Assembly: GCA_900315945.1 (NCBI GenBank)
Contig: ONAZ01000005.1
Span: 1 to 64,000, forward strand
Origin: an uncultured Lachnospiraceae bacterium
Lineage (GTDB): Bacteria > Bacillota > Clostridia > Lachnospirales > Lachnospiraceae
Direction of reading: 5' to 3'
DNA length: 64,000 nt
The position numbers were made by a program, and so were the translations under genes. Under the pieces are notes generated by a model. That model saw nothing but the letters and a program-made list of their open reading frames with translations, did no database searches and had not been told where the DNA came from. Below, in pieces: positions 1-8,240 of this stretch; position 1 is the first letter of the stretch, and every line of letters begins with the position of its first letter.

Positions 1-168
1 GATTTGCTTTCTCATCTTCTCAGAAATTGAAAGTCCTGCTGCGTCATCAGCTGCACGGTTAATCTTATAACCTGAAGATAACTTCTCTGTTGACTTTGCT
101 TGCTGATTGGCTGTGATGTTTAATACTCTTGAAGCATTTGCTGCCTGCATGTTGTGTTGTACTACCAT
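1..168 (-). CDS. hag: Flagellin, N-terminal part (gene runs off the window)
   Basis: This is the first 56 codons of flagellin, the filament subunit exported by the flagellar type III system. The protein begins MVVQHNMQAANASRVLNI and continues through the conserved D0/D1 residues (EKLSSGYKINRAADDAAGLS), which are diagnostic of flagellin. The ATG at 168 follows a strong GGAGG. The rest of the gene lies before position 1. A sigma-28 promoter and a leader with a CsrA-type hairpin lie directly upstream, so production is probably controlled by FlgM/sigma-28 and by the CsrA-FliW pair encoded in this window. Confidence 0.96.
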   Translation of the reverse strand, partial: MVVQHNMQAANASRVLNITANQQAKSTEKLSSGYKINRAADDAAGLSISEKMRKQI

Positions 169-172
169 AATA

Positions 173-210
173 ATTTCCTCCTTGAAATTGTTCTGTCATC
201 CTTGACAGAT
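173..210 (-). promoter_or_regulatory. Flagellin leader with two CsrA-type GGA sites
   Basis: On the minus strand the leader has a perfect 6-bp stem CTGTCA/TGACAG (193-208) with the tetraloop AGGA. About 16 bases later comes the Shine-Dalgarno AAGGAGGA (176-183). A GGA in a hairpin loop plus a GGA in the Shine-Dalgarno is the arrangement of the two CsrA sites in the Bacillus subtilis hag leader. The loop context CAAGGATG matches the core of the CsrA consensus. CsrA binding here is inferred from this match and from the presence of csrA and fliW 6 kb away. Confidence 0.75.
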
Positions 211-296
211 AGTTTAATTGTTTTGTAATTCATTAGTCGTACACCCTAACGTCTTACTAGTATCTGTGTAACACTTCTTTTGTGTTCTCAATTTAT

Positions 297-323
297 ATTT
301 CGGCAGGTTCTAAATAAACTTTA
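297..323 (-). promoter_or_regulatory. Sigma-28 promoter of flagellin
   Basis: The minus strand reads TAAAGTTT at the -35 side (TAAA at 320-323), then exactly 15 bases from TAAA to GCCGAAAT (297-304). The sigma-28/SigD consensus is TAAA-N15-GCCGATAT, so only one or two bases differ. The predicted transcript has a leader of about 120 bases before the flagellin start. Confidence 0.9.
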
Positions 324-341
324 TACCTTTAAAAAAAATTT

Positions 342-824
342 TTATTTTTTCTGATCCCAGAATTGAGAATCCTCGTATCCGGTATTATTCATCATACTTG
401 CATAATAGGATGCGACCGCTTTCTGACCATGCTTTGTCTCTCTTATCTGAGTTCTAATGTGAGAGAATTTCGCCTTCGCGAGCTCCTTATTCTGAATTTC
501 CTTCGCCTGTACATCAGTTGACAAGTCAGTAATAAGTGTTATTAGCTTTTGCATATTTTTGATTTCATCTGCGTAATTTTCTTTGTTCGACTCAAGTTCT
601 TCTTTTACCTTATCAAATATACTTTGAAATCCATCATCCATTTTATCAAGTCTGTCAATTATAGAAGATTTCTTTTCCATATTATCGTCTAATTCTTCTG
701 GTGAAGATTCAGTATCTTCAAGAATCTTCTTTTGTTCCTGATTAAGTCCCTGTAATTGTTTAAGAAGTTCTACTTTCTTAACAAGACTATCTTCTAGCAT
801 CTTAATATACTCTTTATTTGTCAT
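342..824 (-). CDS. Coiled-coil flagellar chaperone-like protein (FlgN/FliT type)
   Basis: This 160-residue, highly charged helical protein lies between fliS and flagellin in the same direction. The first 40 residues have a leucine periodicity (VELLKQLQGLNQEQKKILE) and the whole chain is rich in K, E and Q. It has no signal peptide or membrane segment. The size, helicity and position after fliD-fliS suggest a FliT- or FlgN-like export chaperone, or another late flagellar accessory protein. I do not see a motif that proves this. Its Shine-Dalgarno (AAGGAG) lies just past the GNRA-loop hairpin that follows fliS. Confidence 0.75.
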   Translation of the reverse strand: MTNKEYIKMLEDSLVKKVELLKQLQGLNQEQKKILEDTESSPEELDDNMEKKSSIIDRLDKMDDGFQSIFDKVKEELESNKENYADEIKNMQKLITLITDLSTDVQAKEIQNKELAKAKFSHIRTQIRETKHGQKAVASYYASMMNNTGYEDSQFWDQKK

Positions 825-837
825 AATTCTCCTTACT

Positions 838-873
838 AAGAACGCAAATGATTTTCATCATTTGCGTTCTTTT
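838..873. terminator. 15-bp perfect hairpin between fliS and the next gene
   Basis: A perfect 15-bp inverted repeat (arms 838-852 and 857-871) encloses four bases. On the minus strand the loop is GAAA, a very stable GNRA tetraloop. Read leftward it is not followed by a clear U-tract and runs straight into the Shine-Dalgarno of the next gene. It may act as a processing or stability element or a partial terminator. Read rightward it is followed by a short T-run. Confidence 0.6.
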
Positions 874-893
874 AATATCACTTTCATCAATTA

Positions 894-1277
894 TTATACT
901 GCTTGTGTATTTGCTATCTTCATTACTTCTTTCCATGTGTCTCTCATAGTTCGTAAATGTTTAAGCGCTTCTTCAAGTCTATCAACATTCTTTTTCACAT
1001 TTGCTTGGAGAAGAACCCATCCAATATACTCATATACCTGGTCGAAATCTTTTGCAACCGGATACTTCATATCAAGATTACTTCGGAGTTCAGATACTAT
1101 TCTTTCAGCTTTCTGAATATTCGTATTTGCCTTAACATAATCTTCATTCTCAATAGCAACTATTCCAATATTACAGAACTTAATTGCACCTTCATAAAGC
1201 ATAAGCACGAGCTCTGCCGGCGTTGCTGTAAGTACTTTATTTCTCTGATACGCGTCATACCCTCTTGGTAGTGCCAT
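894..1277 (-). CDS. fliS: Flagellar export chaperone FliS
   Basis: FliS binds flagellin in the cytoplasm and prevents premature polymerisation. The protein starts MALPRGYDAYQRNKVLTATPAELVLMLY; the YxxxxVxTAxPxELxxMLY signature is characteristic of the family. The length is about 127 residues, normal for FliS. I place the start at 1277 rather than at an in-frame ATG 21 bases upstream, because the AAGGAGGA that would serve as its ribosome site lies between the two. It follows fliD closely in the same transcript. Confidence 0.95.
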   Translation of the reverse strand: MALPRGYDAYQRNKVLTATPAELVLMLYEGAIKFCNIGIVAIENEDYVKANTNIQKAERIVSELRSNLDMKYPVAKDFDQVYEYIGWVLLQANVKKNVDRLEEALKHLRTMRDTWKEVMKIANTQAV

Positions 1278-1301
1278 AACAATTCCTCCTTGAATCAATT
1301 A

Positions 1302-3704
1302 CTATTTAGTCATAAGCGATGATAATGAAGAAGTAGCACTTTGCAATTTAGCAAGTGTTGATTCCATCTTAGCGAACTTCTTATAATATCTGTCCTCCAT
1401 GTCTGCAATCCTATTTTCCCATTCCTTAATAGTCTTCTCATATGACTTCTGATCGTTAGCCATTTCCTTATCGTTATATACAGTATATGCTGATCTAAGA
1501 TTAGAACTCTTCATCTCGCTTCCAACCGCATCATAGAGATTAGATGCAAGACTTTGCATATATTCTATAACAGTATCAGGGTCGCTATTAATCATTGCCA
1601 TAAGCTTATCTTCTTTTGATGCAGTTGCAGAATCATCTTCATCTCCATAGATATGATAAGCATATTGCTCATTCTTAGGTGCATTCATAAAACCTAACGT
1701 CTGAATTCCGAAATCAGAAAGTGCATATCCTCTTCCATTAATCTGGATAGGCGTAGACATTGCCATTGTCATCTTATTAATAAGTGTTCCAAGACTACTA
1801 TCTCTTCTGAGAATTGCCTTCTTAATCTTGTCTTCCCACTTCTCAATTTCCTTCTCAGACATTTCTTCCTTCTGATCATCTGTAAGTGGATTGTATCCTT
1901 TTGCAGAATCGGCATTGTAAAGTGATTGCATCTCATTAATAATCTCATTATATGCTGATAAGAAATCTTTAACCTTATCATATATTCCTTGATTATCCTG
2001 AGATGTATTAATTGTAATTGCACCGTCTCCTGTCTCAGCTAATGCACTAATATTAAGCCCGTTGATGGAGAAGTTACTACTGCTTGATGTGTACTCAGCT
2101 TCGTTTAATTCTATAATAGCATCTTGTGCTGATACACGAGTAGCTCCAGCGTTAGCATCTAATTCTACTACTGAATCTGTAACGTCTTTGCCATAAGTAA
2201 TCTTATTAAGAATAGAATCTGCCAACTCTTCTATCTTACTCATGTCAAGACTTCCATCAACCTCGCTATAGTAATCAGAATAATCCTTCTTATCCCAATA
2301 ACTATTCTCTGATATATAGGCTTTGTTAGAGGCTATGGTAGAATCAATCTCACTAATTCTTTCATTTGCTGCAGTAAGTGCTGTCTCATCAAGATAATAC
2401 TCTTCCTCATCTATAGTATCATCATTGACATATTTATTGTATACAGTATTGGCTGTAACAAATTCCATATACTTGCTATTGTCTTCTGTCTCTACACCGC
2501 CCTCATCTGTTGTGGTTGTAATAAGACCAAGCTTCTTTGCAATATCTGTTACCTTATCAGCTACCTTACCAAGTTCTCCATCATCAGCTGATACTGTTTT
2601 TGCTCCAACTTCATCTTCTGTCTCATTATAATATGTACGTGAGCCATCTGCATTAACCTTGACATTCTTGTAAGTGTTGCCATCTTCATCCAGATATACT
2701 GCACCATCTTTTCCAGCATTAACAAGATCAATTAATTCTTGTCCTGTAACACCTTCTGCACTAAGTGCTCTTACTTCATCTACTTTATTCTTATTATTAG
2801 AATATTCTATCTTAGAATTAAGAAGTGTCTTCTCAGCTGCAAGTGATGAATTCTCTTCATAAGCATTTGCAAGATTAGTAAGAATATTAGTTATATTCTC
2901 CTTAGTCTTAGCCTCGCTATATACAGCTCCTTCTCTTACGATAGCTTTACCTTCGTTATCATACTTAATATGACCTTCATCATCTAACTCATAATAAGAG
3001 CCTCCGTCTGTAGCCATAGCGTATGCTGCATTATTAGCATATCCCTTCATATCTGCAGCTGCAGTTGTAAGAAGTCCAAGAGATGTAAGGGCTGCTTGTC
3101 CCTGTGCTGTGCTTGCAGTTAGGGCAAAGTCATTATCTTTACCACTGTTCTTAGCACTTACAAATATTCTCTTATTATTTGCATCAAAGCTTGCATTAAC
3201 TCCAGCATCTTTGAGCTTAGTAATAACATCTGATATCTTAGTATCAGCAGTAATCTCTATAGTCTTCTCTTCTCCGCTTCCAGCTCTCACAGATATAGTA
3301 GTATCTCCACCACTATAACCTAATGCACTCATTGTTGAATCTTCTGTTATATTCTTACCAAGTTGAGCACCTGTAAGATATCCTGCCTTAGCAAGCTGCT
3401 TAACCTTAAGTGTCTGTGTACCAATTACAGCTCCTGAACTAGCAGAAACTGTTGCTTTAGTTGCATCTGATACAGTAGTCTTCTTTAGATTATAAGAGTT
3501 ACTAAAACGAAGATTACCAACTTTGTTATATAGGGAATAAACCTTGGTGTTCAAGGCTTTCCATGCATCCTGCTTATATGTAAGCTTTGTCTGTGATTGT
3601 TTTATCTTATTCTTCTTATCTACATAGTTCTGTACGTACGCCTTAACTACGCTCTCGGTGTCCATACCTGATACCATGCCCGATACTCTTGTTGGTGATG
3701 CCAT
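1302..3704 (-). CDS. fliD: Flagellar filament cap protein FliD (unusually long)
   Basis: FliD (HAP2) caps the filament and helps flagellin subunits fold in. The N-terminus (MASPTRVSGMVSGMDTESVV) and the first 100 residues match the FliD N-terminal domain. The C-terminal 230 residues have the coiled-coil FliD C-terminal pattern, ending in LAKLQSATSSLSSLMTK. At 800 residues it is longer than most homologues (about 450-700). The extra length lies roughly at residues 220-500, an acidic, Tyr/Asp/Glu-rich segment, probably surface-exposed. A good Shine-Dalgarno (TAGGAGGA) precedes the ATG, 10 bases from the flaG stop. Confidence 0.95.
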   Translation of the reverse strand: MASPTRVSGMVSGMDTESVVKAYVQNYVDKKNKIKQSQTKLTYKQDAWKALNTKVYSLYNKVGNLRFSNSYNLKKTTVSDATKATVSASSGAVIGTQTLKVKQLAKAGYLTGAQLGKNITEDSTMSALGYSGGDTTISVRAGSGEEKTIEITADTKISDVITKLKDAGVNASFDANNKRIFVSAKNSGKDNDFALTASTAQGQAALTSLGLLTTAAADMKGYANNAAYAMATDGGSYYELDDEGHIKYDNEGKAIVREGAVYSEAKTKENITNILTNLANAYEENSSLAAEKTLLNSKIEYSNNKNKVDEVRALSAEGVTGQELIDLVNAGKDGAVYLDEDGNTYKNVKVNADGSRTYYNETEDEVGAKTVSADDGELGKVADKVTDIAKKLGLITTTTDEGGVETEDNSKYMEFVTANTVYNKYVNDDTIDEEEYYLDETALTAANERISEIDSTIASNKAYISENSYWDKKDYSDYYSEVDGSLDMSKIEELADSILNKITYGKDVTDSVVELDANAGATRVSAQDAIIELNEAEYTSSSSNFSINGLNISALAETGDGAITINTSQDNQGIYDKVKDFLSAYNEIINEMQSLYNADSAKGYNPLTDDQKEEMSEKEIEKWEDKIKKAILRRDSSLGTLINKMTMAMSTPIQINGRGYALSDFGIQTLGFMNAPKNEQYAYHIYGDEDDSATASKEDKLMAMINSDPDTVIEYMQSLASNLYDAVGSEMKSSNLRSAYTVYNDKEMANDQKSYEKTIKEWENRIADMEDRYYKKFAKMESTLAKLQSATSSLSSLMTK

Positions 3705-3713
3705 AGTATCCTC

Positions 3714-4091
3714 CTATCTCTTCTCGTCCACTTTGAATCCTTCTTGATCCCACACCTTGTTAATTAACTTAAGTGTCTCTTCTGCTGGATATTGAACGAT
3801 AGTTTTATCCGAATTCTTATCAACAATCTTTATATATACACGATTAGAATCATCGTCTACACCAAAGACTGCCTCTACTCCATTTGCTTTCTTGTTGATT
3901 TCCTGAACAGCCTTATGAATCTGTTCATTAGTTGCTACTTTACCTTCCTCACCATACAAAGGACGTTCACTGCTTTTTTCTTCTACTTTAACATCTGCTT
4001 GTACAGGTGCTGTAGAATTAGTAGCAGCAACTTGCGAACTTCCTTGTCCCTGATAAGCGCTGTTAACATTCATATTACTTGTTACCGTCAT
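3714..4091 (-). CDS. flaG: FlaG family flagellar protein
   Basis: FlaG proteins are small and are encoded just upstream of fliD; they influence filament length. The C-terminal half shows the family pattern: AVQEINKKANG, then FGVDDDSNRVYIKIVDKNSDKTIVQYPAEE. This is a two-stranded pattern ending in a conserved R/Q-x-x-P-x-E. The N-terminal 40 residues are low complexity. The start at 4091 follows GGAGGTGGAG; an in-frame ATG 51 bases upstream has no ribosome site. A sigma-28-like promoter sits about 85 bases upstream, making this the first gene of the flaG-fliD-fliS unit. Confidence 0.9.
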   Translation of the reverse strand: MTVTSNMNVNSAYQGQGSSQVAATNSTAPVQADVKVEEKSSERPLYGEEGKVATNEQIHKAVQEINKKANGVEAVFGVDDDSNRVYIKIVDKNSDKTIVQYPAEETLKLINKVWDQEGFKVDEKR

Positions 4092-4173
4092 ATCTCCACC
4101 TCCATGTGTAATAAAAAGTTGGTCTTGCATTATTATGCGCACTGACCTAGTTAATTATAGTTTCTCGTACTTT

Positions 4174-4201
4174 ATATCGGACAGTAGTACTTTATACTTT
4201 A
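4174..4201 (-). promoter_or_regulatory. Sigma-28 promoter of flaG-fliD-fliS
   Basis: The minus strand has TAAA (4198-4201), 16 bases, then TCCGATAT (4174-4181). This differs from the sigma-28 -10 element GCCGATAT by one base. The same TCCGATA version is found at the flgM promoter and at the orphan transcript near 40.07 kb, which suggests it is a normal local variant. Confidence 0.8.
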
Positions 4202-4263
4202 TAGAAAAAGCAAAAAAATTTTATAAAGATAGTTTTCAATGAGTTTTTTCTTTATCTCTTCTT

Positions 4264-5739
4264 TTATTCCCCATCCCTATACATAGAAAACTTATCCATT
4301 GGAATATTTTTGATATTGCTTAAAATGTCCCTGTCGTCAGCCTTTCCAAGCAAAGTCTGTCTTGCCTTCAAGGTCTCCTTCTCTGCCACATGCTTAGATG
4401 GACCACCAACACATCCACCACTACATGCCATTCCTTCAATAAAGTCTTCTGGAATCTTGCCTACCTTAAGAAGAGTAAGGGCCTGCATACATTCCTTACC
4501 TCCAGCGCATTTACGAAGCTTGATATCCTTCTCGTCTATGCCCCTCTCCTTCATACATTCAATTACAGCGCTTGCAACACCGCCACTAGTTGCGAATCCT
4601 TTACCGAAGATACTAGCTTCCTGGTAGTCTTCATCCGCAGGTTTTACTTCTATATCCTTCGAACGAAGAAGAGCTCTAAATTCACCATAGGTCATAACGT
4701 AATCTGCATTACCTTCGATAGATTTATCTCTAGATTCGCTCTTCTTAGCAATACAAGGTCCAATAAATACTGTTACACAATCTGGTCTTGTAGCCTTAAG
4801 ATATCTTGACACAGCGCACATAGGGGATATTACATTAGACATATTCTCCTTGAATTGTTCTGGAAAATGTTTCTTAAGCATATTAATAAACGCAGGGCAG
4901 CAAGAGGTTGTCATCTTCCTTCCTTCTTCTAATGCTTCAGCCCACTCCTCTGCTTCGTAAGCCGCAGTCATATCTCCACCAAGACCAACTTCAACCATAT
5001 CAGCAAAGCCAAGCTCCTTACAAGCATTTCTTATGGAAGCCATGGAAATGTCCTCGCCGAACTGGCCCTCCGTTGCTGGTGCGCACATGGCAATTACTTC
5101 CTTGCCAGATCTAATGGCATTAACAACATCTACCACAAATGCCTTAGAACCAATGGCGCCAAATGGACATGAGTGAATACAGTGACCACACTGGATACAC
5201 TTGGATTCATCAATCTTACATACTCCATACTCATCATACGTAATTGCTCCCACAGGGCATGCTTTCTTACAAGGTCTCTCTAGGTGGGCAATAGCAGAAT
5301 AAGGACAGGCTTCCGCACATTTGCCACATTCCTTACACATGTTAGGATTAATGCGGGAACGTTCATCACCAATTGATATAGCCCCAAAGGCGCAAGCCTT
5401 CTGGCATGGCTTACCCATGCAAGAGCGACAATTATCTGTAACTACATAGGAAGAAATAGGACACTCTTCGCAGGCAGGAGAAAGCACCTCTATCATCATA
5501 TCCTCGCTTGTAGTAGAGTGAGGAGTCGAATTAAGACCCTCTGCCAAACGTATACGACGTCTTACAATCTCCCTTTCCTTATATATACAACATCTGTACT
5601 GAGCAAGCGGCCCAGGAATAATCTTGTATACAAGTTCTTCCTTATCCTCAGCCGTCACCTCACCCTTCCAGGCCAGACGCGCCATCTCTTCTATTATCTT
5701 ATGCTTAAATCCTACTATACTCGCATCATTTGTAATCAT
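4264..5739 (-). CDS. Divergent [FeFe] hydrogenase-like iron-sulfur protein
   Basis: This 491-residue protein has an N-terminal helical part, then four cysteine-rich ferredoxin-like segments at about residues 90-195 (for example CRSCMGKPCQKAC, CKECGKCAEAC, CIQCGHCIHSC), and an [FeFe]-hydrogenase large-subunit domain from about residue 215. The three H-cluster motifs are present but unusual: TSCCPAF (278-284), GPCIAKK (327-333, instead of the usual MPCxxKK) and MACSGGCVGG (437-446). All motif cysteines are kept. It may be a hydrogenase of a less studied group or a redox sensor. It lies between csrA and flaG within the flagellar cluster, behind its own terminator-like leader. Confidence 0.88.
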   Translation of the reverse strand: MITNDASIVGFKHKIIEEMARLAWKGEVTAEDKEELVYKIIPGPLAQYRCCIYKEREIVRRRIRLAEGLNSTPHSTTSEDMMIEVLSPACEECPISSYVVTDNCRSCMGKPCQKACAFGAISIGDERSRINPNMCKECGKCAEACPYSAIAHLERPCKKACPVGAITYDEYGVCKIDESKCIQCGHCIHSCPFGAIGSKAFVVDVVNAIRSGKEVIAMCAPATEGQFGEDISMASIRNACKELGFADMVEVGLGGDMTAAYEAEEWAEALEEGRKMTTSCCPAFINMLKKHFPEQFKENMSNVISPMCAVSRYLKATRPDCVTVFIGPCIAKKSESRDKSIEGNADYVMTYGEFRALLRSKDIEVKPADEDYQEASIFGKGFATSGGVASAVIECMKERGIDEKDIKLRKCAGGKECMQALTLLKVGKIPEDFIEGMACSGGCVGGPSKHVAEKETLKARQTLLGKADDRDILSNIKNIPMDKFSMYRDGE

Positions 5740-5763
5740 AATTTATTTCCTTTCTTATATAGC

Positions 5764-5801
5764 CAAAAATACCGTAACTGAAATAATTCAAATTACGGTA
5801 T
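5764..5801 (-). terminator. Terminator after csrA, just before the hydrogenase gene
   Basis: On the minus strand a 9-bp stem ATACCGTAA/TTACGGTAT (5793-5801 and 5769-5777) with a 15-base loop is followed by TTTTT. This is a rho-independent terminator for the flgM-to-csrA transcript. Only 24 bases separate it from the hydrogenase ATG, leaving no room for a standard promoter downstream of it. Confidence 0.8.
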
Positions 5802-5829
5802 CTCTTTACTTAATTATCCTATAGATTGT

Positions 5830-6045
5830 CTATAGAAGATTCTTGAGTGCTTCAAGTCCATCTGCATTAAGAACCTGCTCATTTTCTTCTTGAATCTGAA
5901 GATATACTTCCTTACGATAAATAGGAACTTCCTTCGGAGCAGATATACCTATCTTAACTTGATCTCCTCTAATCTCAAGAACTGTTATTTCTATATTATT
6001 ATTAATTACCAGGGATTCACCCTTTTTTCTCGTTAATGCTAACAT
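5830..6045 (-). CDS. csrA: Carbon storage / translational regulator CsrA
   Basis: CsrA is an RNA-binding dimer that blocks translation at GGA motifs; in flagellated Firmicutes its main known target is flagellin mRNA. The protein is 71 residues: [20 protein letters not shown], then [27 protein letters not shown], covering all five strands of the family. The ATG at 6045 is one base past the fliW stop, so the two are probably translationally coupled. In-frame ATGs upstream would add residues not found in the family. FliW, its protein antagonist, is the preceding gene. Confidence 0.96.
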   Translation of the reverse strand: MLALTRKKGESLVINNNIEITVLEIRGDQVKIGISAPKEVPIYRKEVYLQIQEENEQVLNADGLEALKNLL

Positions 6046-6046
6046 A

Positions 6047-6496
6047 TTATTCATCCGCCCCTTTCTTAAGAAGATCATATATAGGGAAGCGAACTTCTAC
6101 GTCATCTTCTACTATTATTTGTCCACCAATTAATGTATCAGTATTAATAATAATTGGTGCTTTAAGATTAATTGTCATATCTTCAATTTTACTTGGAACT
6201 TTAACTGTTACAAGAACATATGTATTCTCTGGTGTTAATTCTCCAAGTGGCTTTAGAAGTTCATCCTCAATTGTAGGATTATAATCTTCTACTACTTTAT
6301 TAGGAACCATTACAGGCATTGCAAATGCAGGTTCATCAAGAGATTGAAACCACATTATATTCTTAGAATCCTTATCAGAATCATATACTAATGTAAATGA
6401 TTTCATATTAGGAAATCCTATAATGCCTTTGTCGATCGTAATTATCTTATCTTCTTGTACATCGATCTCGCCAAACAGTCTTGTGTTAACTACCAT
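6047..6496 (-). CDS. fliW: Flagellar assembly factor FliW (CsrA antagonist)
   Basis: FliW binds CsrA and, alternatively, flagellin, and so couples flagellin secretion to translation. The 149-residue protein starts [20 protein letters not shown] and contains the family hallmark FxxGIxGFPxxxxFxLV (here [17 protein letters not shown]) and [11 protein letters not shown]. The length is typical. It directly precedes csrA with one base between the genes. The 68-base leader carries GGA-containing stretches (CTATGGATAGGAAAAGG, AAGGAAGG) that could themselves be CsrA sites; this is only a possibility. Confidence 0.95.
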   Translation of the reverse strand: MVVNTRLFGEIDVQEDKIITIDKGIIGFPNMKSFTLVYDSDKDSKNIMWFQSLDEPAFAMPVMVPNKVVEDYNPTIEDELLKPLGELTPENTYVLVTVKVPSKIEDMTINLKAPIIINTDTLIGGQIIVEDDVEVRFPIYDLLKKGADE

Positions 6497-6564
6497 GTCA
6501 AAAACCTTCCTTAAAATATTATACTAATATGTTACCTTTTCCTATCCATAGTTGCAACTAATTT

Positions 6565-8220
6565 TTAGATGTAATTTAACAAACTTACTTGTCCTAGCTT
6601 ACTTGCAGCTGTTAGTGACGCCTGGTATGCTGTGTAAGCTGAAGTGTATTCTAAGATAATCTGGGATAAATCAACATCCTCATTATCAGATTGAAGTTTA
6701 CTTACAGTACTTTGCTGGTTACTAACTCTATCTTCTGTGATAGACAGCTGATCGCTCTTACAGCCCACTTTGGTTACAGCTAAGCTTATGTCTGATAGAT
6801 AGTTGTCTGCCTTACCTATATTCGAACTAAATAATTTCTGAACATTATCATCTGCATAATCAGCTTCCTTCTGAGCGGCATCTAACCATTCCTTAAGCTT
6901 CTCCTGATACTCATCAGTAGCATATTGATTCTCTTTCATCATGCTCTTAATCTTATCTATCTTATCATGAGCATTTATTGCAGCACTTACTGCATTAATC
7001 ATATCATTAACATCTTGTATTACATCACTATCGAATACATCTATTGCTTCTATATTAACTGCAAGATTCTGATTAGTTGCAACATTATACTCGATATCAT
7101 ATCTTATAAGATCAGAAGTTATAAATCTGTTATTCGGATCACCTGGAGGAGGTTCTATTGACTCCTCGTACCTTTTGTACTCAATAGGTTCACTTGGATT
7201 AGTCTTATCTGTACTGTTATAATAGAATTCTGGTCTAAGTTCTCCCGCAGCAAATCCTGTCTTATCGTATGTCAATCCCACATCTACATTATTCTGCTTA
7301 AGAACCGAAGAAACGTTATTACCCATAACCATCTCACCAGTATTCTTGATAATTACAATATCATTATCTCCTACTGTCTTCTTACCACCCATCACCATAG
7401 CCCAGTGTTCTTCACTTTCGAATTGGTATACTGTTACATCATGCGGTTCAGATGCAAGAGAATTCAAATCATCTTTCTGATACTGTCCAACTACATTGCC
7501 ATGTTCATCTATTACATCTTGTGACACACTACCTATTCCGCGTATTTCACCAAGACCTCCCTGATAGAAGTGAATCTGAGTTGCCTTATCTATGTTATCA
7601 TAAGGAAGTCTTATTGTATTATAGCTTGTCTCTTCGATATCGGATATAGGATTAGTAAGCACTTCTGTCTGAGTGCTTGGCACCTTAACATCTCCGTTAT
7701 AGAATCTCTTCTCCTTCATATCCTCTCTTGTGGTGAATCTCTCTCTTATGGTATAAGATGTATCCATCTCATCTTCTGTAAATGTTAATGTTGAGTTAGT
7801 TCTATATCCTGTAAATACTGTTCTTCCCGCATAATCTGCATTTCCCTCAGAATACATCTGCTTCTGCAATGCCTGAAGCTGACTAAGAATAGTATTCCTG
7901 TCATCTGCTGTCAGTGTTCCTGTACTTCCATTTACACATTGTGTACGCATATCTGTTATAAGAGATTTCATATTAAGAATTGCTGTCTCTGTAACATCGA
8001 GCCATGATGCAGCGTCTGGAATATTCTTACTTGCATACTGATCTAATTTATTAAAAGTTGTTCCTAGTCGAAGAGCGCGAATTGCAATTACAGGATCTTC
8101 TGAAGGACGAGAAATCTTCTTATTAGTTGTCATCTGATTATTCTTATCATTAACATTTACTTTCGTCGCATTAACATTATTAGTTGACGACTTCATTATC
8201 ATGTTATTAGTAACTCTCAT
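6565..8220 (-). CDS. flgL: Flagellar hook-filament junction protein FlgL (long)
   Basis: FlgL (HAP3) joins the hook-side junction to the filament. It begins MRVTNNMIMKSSTNNVNATK and contains KKISRPSEDPVIAIRALRL, the flagellin-like N-terminal helix of FlgL. The C-terminus (ILEYTSAYTAYQASLTAASK) is the matching D0 helix. At 551 residues it is much longer than the usual 300-ish FlgL; the excess is a central, probably surface-exposed domain between about residues 150 and 400. It follows flgK by 20 bases in the flgM transcript. Confidence 0.93.
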   Translation of the reverse strand: MRVTNNMIMKSSTNNVNATKVNVNDKNNQMTTNKKISRPSEDPVIAIRALRLGTTFNKLDQYASKNIPDAASWLDVTETAILNMKSLITDMRTQCVNGSTGTLTADDRNTILSQLQALQKQMYSEGNADYAGRTVFTGYRTNSTLTFTEDEMDTSYTIRERFTTREDMKEKRFYNGDVKVPSTQTEVLTNPISDIEETSYNTIRLPYDNIDKATQIHFYQGGLGEIRGIGSVSQDVIDEHGNVVGQYQKDDLNSLASEPHDVTVYQFESEEHWAMVMGGKKTVGDNDIVIIKNTGEMVMGNNVSSVLKQNNVDVGLTYDKTGFAAGELRPEFYYNSTDKTNPSEPIEYKRYEESIEPPPGDPNNRFITSDLIRYDIEYNVATNQNLAVNIEAIDVFDSDVIQDVNDMINAVSAAINAHDKIDKIKSMMKENQYATDEYQEKLKEWLDAAQKEADYADDNVQKLFSSNIGKADNYLSDISLAVTKVGCKSDQLSITEDRVSNQQSTVSKLQSDNEDVDLSQIILEYTSAYTAYQASLTAASKLGQVSLLNYI

Positions 8221-8240
8221 AATACCCTCCTTATGACAGA

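Noticed and set aside
957-1271. Plus-strand open frame of 104 codons opposite fliS
   Set aside because: It is the antisense shadow of a well-supported gene, with no ribosome site and a composition unlike the real genes.
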